This document shows, piece by piece, positions 1 to 5,017 of a DNA stretch of 9,893 nucleotides. The stretch is from Clostridiales bacterium. GTDB lineage: Bacteria; Bacillota; Clostridia; Lachnospirales; Lachnospiraceae. The position numbers and the translations under genes were made by a program. Each line of letters starts with the position of its first letter. Position 1 is the stretch's first letter. The notes under the pieces are model-generated. The model made no database searches. It saw nothing but the letters and a program-made list of their open reading frames with translations, and was not told the DNA's origin. The DNA lies in contig JAHZHG010000075.1 in NCBI GenBank assembly GCA_019420425.1, positions 1 through 9,893 of the forward strand, given 5' to 3'.

Positions 1-2
1 GA

Positions 3-1007
3 CTGAATATTGTGTACGCTGTCGGAATCGCTGCTATTTTTGCGCTTTCCGTATGGCTTCAACAAAGCGGCTCCCTTTCGTTGCCTTATTTGCTTGGCGT
101 TCTCCTCTTTGTCTTTGATTTGTTCAGCCCGTTGAAAGCATTGTACGGGGAGGCCTCCCGTCTTACTGTGATGAACGCCGCTTTAGACCGCATAGAAGCG
201 GTTCTGAATGAAAAAGAATTGCCGGATAAAGGAACGCAGCATATTTCACAAGCGGATTCCAATTTGCCGGAAATTTGTTTTGACAATGTGACCTTTGCAT
301 ATCAAGATAAGGAAGTATTGCACAACATTAGTTTCTCTATGAAGAAACATACCATGACTGCACTCGTGGGGCCGTCTGGCGGCGGCAAATCTACGATTGC
401 AAACCTCCTGGCGCGTCTGTGGGATGTCAAGTCCGGCAAAGTGACCATTCGGGGTACAGATATTCGGGATGTGCCGCTTTCTGAACTGATGGAACAAATC
501 AGCATGGTTTTCCAGCGCGTGTACTTATTTCAGGACACAATCTACAACAATATCAGTATGGGCAAGCCGGATGCCACCGAGGAAGAAGTATATGAGGCTG
601 CAAAGAAAGCCCGCTGCTACGACTTTATCATGGCGCTGCCGAATGGATTTCAGACTGTCATTGGTGAGGGCGGCGCTACCCTGTCCGGTGGTGAGAAGCA
701 GCGTATTTCTATTGCACGCTGTATCCTGAAAGATGCTCCTATCGTTATTCTTGACGAGGCAACAGCAAGTGTTGACACCGATAACGAAAGCTACATTCAA
801 GAGGCTATCAATGAGTTGGTAAAAGGAAAGACATTACTTGTAATTGCACATCGTTTGAATACAATCCAGCAGGCAGATCAGATTTTGGTAATTGCTGATG
901 GACAAATCAGTGAACAGGGAACACATGACGAACTGATGGCAAAGGCCGGAATTTATCAGGATTTTGTAAATATCCGCAAGAAAACCTCTGGCTGGAGCCT
1001 TGCGTAA
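3..1007 (+). CDS. ABC transporter permease/ATP-binding protein, 5'-truncated by window edge
   Basis: This is the C-terminal part of an exporter-type ABC protein (membrane domain fused to ATPase). The frame is open to the left edge, so the true start lies outside. Numbering from the GTG at 12, residues 1-45 are the hydrophobic end of the membrane domain, and the nucleotide-binding domain runs from about 87. All ATPase motifs are intact: Walker A GPSGGGKST (120-128), Q-loop Gln168, signature LSGGEKQR (224-231), Walker B IVILDEA (244-250) and the H-loop His280. It should act as half of a homo- or heterodimeric membrane pump; its substrate cannot be read from the sequence. A metalloregulator-like gene follows after 11 nt, and in gut Firmicutes such ABC pairs next to a DtxR-type gene are often linked to metal or siderophore handling or carried on mobile elements (general knowledge, not shown here). 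Base composition looks more AT-rich than the deo genes downstream, which fits acquired DNA. Confidence 0.93.
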   Translation: MNIVYAVGIAAIFALSVWLQQSGSLSLPYLLGVLLFVFDLFSPLKALYGEASRLTVMNAALDRIEAVLNEKELPDKGTQHISQADSNLPEICFDNVTFAYQDKEVLHNISFSMKKHTMTALVGPSGGGKSTIANLLARLWDVKSGKVTIRGTDIRDVPLSELMEQISMVFQRVYLFQDTIYNNISMGKPDATEEEVYEAAKKARCYDFIMALPNGFQTVIGEGGATLSGGEKQRISIARCILKDAPIVILDEATASVDTDNESYIQEAINELVKGKTLLVIAHRLNTIQQADQILVIADGQISEQGTHDELMAKAGIYQDFVNIRKKTSGWSLA

Positions 1008-1018
1008 AGGAGGAACAG

Positions 1019-1510
1019 ATGATAATTCATGCGTTGGGCGAAGATTATTTGGAAGCTATACTGATGCTGCAAAAGAAAAATGGTGCGGTGCGCTCGATTG
1101 ATCTTGCCCGACACATGGAGGTTTCCAAACCCAGCGTTAGCCATGCGGTTAAAACTTTGCGTGAGGGCGGATTTCTCATAACGGATAAGGATTATTGCCT
1201 GCGCCTGACAGACATAGGCCGGGAAGTTGCCGAGAAAATTTACGAATATATAGAATTGTCCATCTTGACTATATCTGATAAAAGCAAATGGGACGGAATC
1301 ATCCGGCTCATCCAGAAGTACGGAAATTCTATTTGCTGGATTCCCAGAAGAATGGCAGGGAGGAGAATGGGGGGACCGGGCGGAAGCGGTATGACGAAGA
1401 TGCAGAAGGGGAGAAAAAGTGATTGCGGAGAAGATAAGAAGTACCGGCGGACAGAAGGAGAGCCGGATACGGTATGGTACCCGGCAGAACTTATGAAGAA
1501 GTCTATATGA
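1019..1510 (+). CDS. DtxR/MntR-family metalloregulator, truncated, with an unrelated C-terminal tail
   Basis: Residues 1-76 match the winged helix-turn-helix of iron/manganese-dependent repressors: an EDYLEAI opening, recognition-helix region SKPSVSHAVKTL (36-47) and the wing LRLTDIGREVAEKIYE (61-76). Asp9 and Glu12 line up with the MntR metal ligands Asp8 and Glu11. After Glu76 the family similarity stops. Family members normally continue with a His-containing helix and a dimerisation domain holding the other metal ligands (MntR His77, Glu99, Glu102, His103), none of which is seen. Residues 77-163 are basic, Gly/Arg/Lys-rich and resemble no domain I know. The start is well supported by AAAGGAGG 11 nt after the ABC stop, so the two genes were cotranscribed. 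The protein is probably a broken repressor, unable to dimerise or sense metal normally; a shortened DNA-binding form cannot be excluded. Confidence 0.75.
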   Translation: MIIHALGEDYLEAILMLQKKNGAVRSIDLARHMEVSKPSVSHAVKTLREGGFLITDKDYCLRLTDIGREVAEKIYEYIELSILTISDKSKWDGIIRLIQKYGNSICWIPRRMAGRRMGGPGGSGMTKMQKGRKSDCGEDKKYRRTEGEPDTVWYPAELMKKSI

Positions 1511-1627
1511 AAAAGCGTATCGCTTTGTATGAAAATGATCATACAGGCAGTTTGTGAAAGAACGGTGACGAGAATCTGAAGAATTTATGAAAAGCGGGGG
1601 AAAAGTCCTTTTGGGGTGAATTATCAC
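1247..1627 (+). other. Degenerate remnant DNA downstream of the metalloregulator truncation point
   Basis: From the end of DtxR similarity to the ferredoxin promoter I find no intact recognisable gene on either strand. The plus strand is purine-rich and looks coding-like in short pieces spread over different frames: the regulator tail to 1510, an open stretch in another frame around 1285-1430, and a 27-codon ATG frame from 1474 with the words YEEVYMKKRIALYEN. Stops and frame changes separate them. This pattern suggests decayed coding sequence next to a recombination point, but I could not identify the parent gene. Confidence 0.45.
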
Positions 1628-1656
1628 TTGAGAAAGAGGAGCTTATTCGTTATAAT
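1628..1656 (+). promoter_or_regulatory. Sigma-A type promoter for the ferredoxin gene
   Basis: TTGAGA at 1628-1633 and a perfect TATAAT at 1651-1656 are separated by exactly 17 nt. Transcription should begin near 1663, giving a short leader with GGAGG at 1678-1682, 7 nt before the ATG at 1690. The ferredoxin therefore probably has its own transcript, independent of the broken cassette upstream. Confidence 0.75.
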
Positions 1657-1689
1657 GTTATCGAATTACATACACATGGAGGTAAACAA

Positions 1690-2082
1690 ATGAAGAAACT
1701 GGTAGTGACGGATAAAACGGCCTGCATGGCCTGTCTGGCCTGTGAACAGGCATGTTCAGAAGCATTCTACAAGACCTTTGATCCGGAGAAATCCTGCATT
1801 CGTATCGTAGAGGGCAAGACGAAGGGTTCTATTAAGACGAACACCTGTATTCAGTGCGGAAAATGCGCGAGAAACTGTGAAGCCGGCGCGATTAAGCAGA
1901 ATGCCAAGGGCGTTTATGTGGTGGATAAGAAGCTTTGTACCGGATGCGGCAAGTGCGTGGAAGTCTGTCCCATGGGCGTTATGGTGAAGGCGGAGAGCAA
2001 TCCCACGGCAACGAAGTGTATTGCCTGCGGTATCTGTGCAAAGGCATGTCCGATGGGCATTCTGGAAATCCAGGAGAAGTAG
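1690..2082 (+). CDS. Ferredoxin-like 4Fe-4S protein with four cluster motifs
   Basis: This 130-residue soluble electron-transfer protein has four CxxCxxCxxxC motifs: Cys12/15/18/22, 53/56/59/63, 83/86/89/93 and 110/113/116/120, plus one extra Cys36. The last two are followed by Pro, as in classic bacterial ferredoxins; the first two are not. The arrangement, two motifs separated by a 30-residue insert followed by a compact pair, resembles the HycB/HydN/CooF electron-transfer subunits, which carry four [4Fe-4S] clusters and pass electrons to or from a catalytic oxidoreductase. No hydrogenase, formate dehydrogenase or other partner is adjacent, so its redox partner is unknown. It has no signal peptide or membrane segment and is expected in the cytoplasm. 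It has its own promoter at 1628-1656, GGAGG at the right spacing, and a terminator hairpin after it. Confidence 0.93.
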   Translation: MKKLVVTDKTACMACLACEQACSEAFYKTFDPEKSCIRIVEGKTKGSIKTNTCIQCGKCARNCEAGAIKQNAKGVYVVDKKLCTGCGKCVEVCPMGVMVKAESNPTATKCIACGICAKACPMGILEIQEK

Positions 2083-2130
2083 CGTTATCGCCTGAATGGC
2101 GGGCGGCGGCAGCTTTTCCTGAGGTAAGGG

Positions 2131-2165
2131 CGGCAGCGCCCGGGGCGGTTTTCCGGTCGCTGCTG
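2131..2165 (+). other. GC-rich hairpin in the ferredoxin 3' region
   Basis: Arms CGGCAGCG (2131-2138) and CGCTGCTG (2158-2165) pair with one G-T wobble. An inner CCGG/CCGG stem (2140-2143 with 2153-2156) closes a 9-nt loop. No T-run follows on either strand, so it is not a textbook terminator; it may protect the 3' end of the ferredoxin mRNA or simply reflect GC-rich spacer. Confidence 0.4.
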
Positions 2166-2209
2166 ACGGATAAAAAGGAGACGCCGTCCTGTTCCTGGCC
2201 CAAAAGTGA

Positions 2210-2261
2210 GGGAGTCCCGCTCAATAACTGGCGAATCAGTTATTTTGCGGCACTCCCTTTT
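2210..2261. terminator. Bidirectional intrinsic terminator between convergent units
   Basis: A long stem pairs GGGAGT (2210-2215) with ACTCCC (2252-2257), CCGC (2217-2220) with GCGG (2247-2250), and AATAACTG (2223-2230) with CAGTTATT (2237-2244), around a 6-nt loop. TTTT follows on the plus strand. On the minus strand the stem is followed by a short pyrimidine-rich stretch ending in TTTT, so it can also serve the opposing operon, whose last stop codon is only 8 nt away. It separates the ferredoxin transcript from the 86-aa protein gene. Confidence 0.85.
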
Positions 2262-2269
2262 GTCTGTGT

Positions 2270-2530
2270 TTATTCTTCGATGACCTGAAATTCCAGGTAG
2301 TCGAAATTGATCTCTTCTATAAAGCTGTCCCGGTTAAAACGGGTTTTGCTGTGCTTCTGGAACTCGGCAATCGAGCTGTCCAGCCAGATGGGCTTGCTTA
2401 AGTCGAATTCGTAGCAGATCTGTTCCAGGCAGTTGAATACCTTGTGGGTTCTGGTGTCGTTTCTGTCATCGGTGATTACGGTGTCCCGAAGAAGCCGGTT
2501 GTCTTTGATCAGCTTTCCCCAAATTCTCAT
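2270..2530 (-). CDS. Small protein of unknown function (86 aa)
   Basis: I cannot assign a family or function, although the sequence has the look of a small conserved clostridial protein. It has 86 residues, mixed charge, no signal peptide and no membrane segment, so it should be cytoplasmic. Notable parts are the start MRIWGKLIKDNRLLRDTVI, an acidic/polar turn DDRNDTRTH (21-29), the middle ICYEFDLSKPIWLD (38-51) and an acidic C-terminus ending in VIEE. It has two cysteines (34 and 39). The start is set by AAAGGAG, whose first bases include the TAA of the upstream serine hydrolase gene; only 15 nt separate the two genes, so they should be cotranscribed from the promoter at 3871-3899. Regular codon use and a good ribosome site argue that it is a real gene rather than a chance frame. 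Confidence 0.8.
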   Translation of the reverse strand: MRIWGKLIKDNRLLRDTVITDDRNDTRTHKVFNCLEQICYEFDLSKPIWLDSSIAEFQKHSKTRFNRDSFIEEINFDYLEFQVIEE

Positions 2531-2545
2531 CGGTCTAATCTCCTT

Positions 2546-3817
2546 TTACTTGTTGAAATATTGGTAAACGGCAGCGGATATCTCGCGGATATTGTCGATC
2601 GCCTCGTTTGTGTTTTCCCAGCCGTTGGAGAGCACACAGATAATGTAGTCGCAGTTCTCGCTGTATACGATGGCTACGTCGTTTTCTGTGTCGCTCATCT
2701 CGCCGGTCTTGTTGGCTGCCTCCGTCCCCTCGGGCAGGCCGGCGGGGATTTTGTAGGTGGTGTCCTGGTTTAACAGAAGGTTTTCCAGGTAGTTGGAGCG
2801 GTACCGGGAAACGAGGTCGCCGCGGTAAATCATTTCCAGGATAGCGGCGCAGTCCTTTGCGGATACCCGGTTGGTTCCGCCGAAAAAGGTGGACTCATCC
2901 TCAAACCCGTTAAATTCGCGGGTCATGATGCTAAAGCCTGTCCGGCTGATGTAGGCGTTGACCCGGGCTATACCATCCTCACAGCTGCCGCCACCCAGCT
3001 GGGCAAGCAGGTCGTTGGAGGCAGTGTTGTCGCTGTATACCAGCATACGGGATATCTGGTCGTAGAGGGAATCTGAACCGGAAAGCTCTTCAGCTGCGAC
3101 AGCCTCGCAGAGAGCCCCGGCAATAAACAGCTTCATTACACTGGCGGATTTCATGGGCCGGTCATTAATGGACATGTAGGTATTGTTGTCCAGGTTTTTG
3201 ACGTAAACGGACCAGATGCCCGGATAGCCGGAAATCAGGCCGGAGACAATTTCTTCAAGGTCGGACAGATAAATCGCATCAATCCGTCCTCCGGTCATCA
3301 TCAGCGTACCGGGGGAGGTGGGATACATGGCGTTCCGGTAGGCGGTATAGCCTGTGCCGGAGGACTCGTCCCAGACAGAGAAGCGGTAATCGCCGTCCTC
3401 AGTGTACGTTATGGTATAGGGCGTATTCGCCTGAAGCCCGTTGTAGGTAAGGCCGTAGGGCGCCGTATGCAGGTCTACAGCGTAGGAATAATAGTCTGCC
3501 ATGGGAATGACCACAGGCGCATAGTATAGGGTAGAAGGGGTGATGGAAGGAGTCAGGTCCGCAGCCAGACTGTATTCCACCAGAAGTTCTTCTTCTGTTT
3601 CAGGAGCCTCTGCAGCCTCCTGATCCGCCTGATAAATCAGTATGTAAGGCGTTTCAATGCCTGTTCCGTCGGATGCCTGCTCTGTCTCCTCATCCGGGCC
3701 GTTCCAGCTTTTGATGACGACAGATTCGGCATCTACCTGGGAGGAAACAGATCCGGAGGCCAGAAAAATGGCAAGCAGAGAAAACGGAACCAGCCGGTTT
3801 ATGTGAGTTTTGATCAC
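2546..3817 (-). CDS. Secreted class A beta-lactamase-like serine hydrolase
   Basis: The protein has 423 residues. Residues 1-26 form a signal peptide (basic start, hydrophobic core LVPFSLLAIFLA, small residues before Gln27) without a lipobox Cys, so it is probably exported free or wall-associated. Residues 30-180 are an acidic, Tyr/Thr/Pro-rich segment I do not recognise. The C-terminal half, about 185-420, is a penicillin-interacting serine hydrolase fold with Ser226-Val-Met-Lys229 (SxxK), Ser262-Asp-Asn264 (SDN) and Lys370-Thr-Gly372 (KTG). The class A deacylation motif ExxLN is not clear; Glu301 in a REFNGFE context is the nearest candidate. That weakens the case for antibiotic hydrolysis and leaves D,D-peptidase-like or other activity open. 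The start is GTG, chosen because it gives the full signal peptide; the upstream AGAGGA is rather distant (12 nt). It has a strong promoter and heads a two-gene operon with the 86-aa protein. Confidence 0.88.
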   Translation of the reverse strand: MIKTHINRLVPFSLLAIFLASGSVSSQVDAESVVIKSWNGPDEETEQASDGTGIETPYILIYQADQEAAEAPETEEELLVEYSLAADLTPSITPSTLYYAPVVIPMADYYSYAVDLHTAPYGLTYNGLQANTPYTITYTEDGDYRFSVWDESSGTGYTAYRNAMYPTSPGTLMMTGGRIDAIYLSDLEEIVSGLISGYPGIWSVYVKNLDNNTYMSINDRPMKSASVMKLFIAGALCEAVAAEELSGSDSLYDQISRMLVYSDNTASNDLLAQLGGGSCEDGIARVNAYISRTGFSIMTREFNGFEDESTFFGGTNRVSAKDCAAILEMIYRGDLVSRYRSNYLENLLLNQDTTYKIPAGLPEGTEAANKTGEMSDTENDVAIVYSENCDYIICVLSNGWENTNEAIDNIREISAAVYQYFNK

Positions 3818-3870
3818 TTTTTCAATCAGTCCTCTCAGTGAAAAGGGAGGTCAAAAACGGTTACTATGGT

Positions 3871-3899
3871 AGTATAGAAGTTTTGCGGGGGTTTGTCAA
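3871..3899 (-). promoter_or_regulatory. Near-consensus promoter for the serine hydrolase operon
   Basis: Read on the minus strand, a perfect TTGACA (3894-3899) is followed after 17 nt by TATACT (3871-3876). The start of transcription should fall near 3864, leaving a leader of about 47 nt before the GTG start at 3817. This is the best-matching promoter in the window and suggests solid constitutive expression unless an operator acts on it. Confidence 0.85.
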
Positions 3900-3957
3900 T
3901 TCGGATAAGAAAATTTACTCCTGATGGGAAAGGAAAGATCCGCCATAAATGAGGAGT

Positions 3958-3984
3958 GCCCAGGGCGTCTGGTACACCCTGGGC
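3958..3984. other. Orphan 8-bp hairpin in the divergent spacer
   Basis: GCCCAGGG (3958-3965) and CCCTGGGC (3977-3984) are perfect inverted repeats around an 11-nt loop. No T-run follows in either direction, so simple intrinsic termination is unlikely. It lies between the divergent serine hydrolase operon and the deo genes, just upstream of the palindrome at 4008-4029. It could be a leader RNA element, a remnant terminator or a protein-binding site. Confidence 0.5.
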
Positions 3985-4007
3985 TATTATGAAAAAATTT
4001 ATCTATA

Positions 4008-4029
4008 TGTGTAATGACATCATTACGCA
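4008..4029. promoter_or_regulatory. Operator-like palindrome upstream of deoD
   Basis: GTAATGA (4011-4017) and TCATTAC (4020-4026) are perfect inverted arms around CA. Outer TG (4008-4009) and CA (4028-4029) extend the symmetry to 22 bp with a single mismatched pair. The size and two-fold symmetry fit a dimeric helix-turn-helix repressor site. Its right edge overlaps CATAAT (4028-4033), a possible -10 element without a good -35. The regulator family cannot be named from this alone, and no regulator gene is nearby. Confidence 0.5.
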
Positions 4030-4239
4030 TAATATCGAAATAGCTTCCTTAAAAGGTATCTATAATATACAAGATAAATATGAATAAACTATGAACAAAA
4101 CGTAAAATTATTAATAAAAATGCAAATGGAAACGAATAATCCGAAGAAATATTTATGCATTTTGCACAGTAGCGCAGAGAAGGAAAGGAGCAGGGAAAAA
4201 TAGAGTAAAAATTGGGTAAAAGCGGAAAATTTATTTGTA
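4030..4239. other. AT-rich non-coding stretch before deoD
   Basis: About 210 nt of strongly AT-rich sequence with no convincing gene on either strand. It holds a perfect TATAAT at 4061-4066 but no matching -35, and a weak catabolite-response-like word at 4127-4140. Frames that are open on the minus strand here give low-complexity Phe/Ile/Ser-rich translations typical of AT-rich spacer. Confidence 0.55.
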
Positions 4240-4245
4240 TATACT
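4240..4245 (+). promoter_or_regulatory. deoD: Possible -10 element for the deo operon
   Basis: TATACT at 4240-4245 would start a transcript near 4252, about 37 nt before the deoD ATG, a usual leader length. The -35 position at 17 nt spacing (TAAAAG) is poor, so the promoter may need an activator or use another element such as TATAAT at 4061-4066. Confidence 0.4.
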
Positions 4246-4274
4246 GTGGGTTCAGTGTTAGAATATAAAGAAAA

Positions 4275-4279
4275 AGGAG
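4275..4279 (+). promoter_or_regulatory. deoD: Ribosome binding site that decides the deoD start
   Basis: AGGAG at 4275-4279 lies only 3 nt before the first in-frame ATG (4283) but 9 nt before the second (4289). Normal spacing therefore favours 4289, which also gives an N-terminus (MNTPTPHI) closely matching the E. coli DeoD start MATPHI. Confidence 0.7.
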
Positions 4280-4288
4280 AGAATGAAT

Positions 4289-5014
4289 ATGAATACACCT
4301 ACCCCACATATCGCTGCAGCACCTGGAGACTTTGCCAAAACCGTACTGATGCCGGGGGATCCCCTGCGTGCAAAATACGTAGCGGAAACCTTTCTGGAAA
4401 GCCCGAAGCTGGTGAATCCTGTCCGCGGAGTAAATGGATTTACCGGGCGGTATAAGGGAACGCCGGTTTCTGTTATGGCCAGCGGGATGGGCATGCCCTC
4501 CATTGGTATTTATTCTTATGAGCTGTTTACCGCGTATAATGTGGAAAACATTATCCGTATCGGCACGGCAGGCGCATTGCAGAAGGAGTTAAATATCCGG
4601 GACGTCGTATTCGGCATGGGTGCGTGTACAAACTCTAACTATGGCCATCAGTACCAGCTGCCGGGAGCTTTTGCGCCGATTGCGTCCTTTGACCTGCTTT
4701 CAAAGGCAGTTGAGGCAGCCAGGGAGATGGGCAATGTACATTATGCGGTGGGCAACCTGCTGTCCTCTGATACGTTTTACAGCGACTGTGAGCTGGATAT
4801 AAACTGGAGAAAGATGGGCGTCATGGCCGTGGAAATGGAAGCCGCAGCCCTGTACATGAATGCGGCGCGTACCGGCAAACGTGCACTGGCGATCTGCACG
4901 ATTTCAGACAGTATAGTAACAGGAGAGGCCACTTCTTCCGAGGAGCGGCAGTCCAGCTTTAATGACATGGTAAAAATTGCCCTGGAGACGGCAATAAAGG
5001 CCGAGGAGATTTAG
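4289..5014 (+). CDS. deoD: Purine nucleoside phosphorylase, DeoD type
   Basis: The enzyme splits purine (deoxy)nucleosides with phosphate into free base and (deoxy)ribose-1-phosphate in the cytoplasm. The 241 residues match the usual length of the hexameric NP-I family. Visible family features are LMPGDPLRAKY (phosphate-binding Arg27), Arg46, IIRIGTAGA with Arg90 and Thr93, the nucleoside-binding VEMEAA (181-186), and the catalytic Asp207 with Arg220 in SEERQ. Family enzymes usually read SDH around the catalytic Asp; here it is SDS (206-208), so the neighbouring His is Ser. The ATG at 4289 is preferred over 4283 on ribosome-site spacing. It is the first gene of the run and ends 3 nt before deoB, whose ribosome site lies inside its last codons, so translation is probably coupled. 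Confidence 0.96.
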   Translation: MNTPTPHIAAAPGDFAKTVLMPGDPLRAKYVAETFLESPKLVNPVRGVNGFTGRYKGTPVSVMASGMGMPSIGIYSYELFTAYNVENIIRIGTAGALQKELNIRDVVFGMGACTNSNYGHQYQLPGAFAPIASFDLLSKAVEAAREMGNVHYAVGNLLSSDTFYSDCELDINWRKMGVMAVEMEAAALYMNAARTGKRALAICTISDSIVTGEATSSEERQSSFNDMVKIALETAIKAEEI

Positions 5015-5017
5015 CGA

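Noticed and set aside
956..1627. Long open frame on the minus strand (223 codons) opposite the metalloregulator and remnant region
   Set aside because: The translation is His/Phe/Arg/Pro-rich without domain features, and it overlaps the ABC gene end and the clear helix-turn-helix coding frame on the other strand. It is a shadow frame.
2131..2165. GC-rich hairpin considered as the ferredoxin terminator
   Set aside because: No T-run follows on either strand; the hairpin at 2210-2261 with TTTT is the better terminator.
1935..2288. 117-codon plus-strand frame overlapping the ferredoxin end
   Set aside because: It begins inside the ferredoxin in another frame, has no ribosome site and runs through the terminator hairpin.
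4127..4140. Catabolite-response (cre) like word TGGAAACGAATAAT upstream of deoD
   Set aside because: It matches only about 10 of 14 consensus positions and lacks the symmetric right half, so chance is a sufficient explanation in AT-rich DNA.
4049..4309. Minus-strand hydrophobic open frames in the deo upstream region
   Set aside because: The sequence is AT-rich spacer giving Phe/Ile/Ser-rich translations; there is no good ribosome site and it overlaps the start of deoD.
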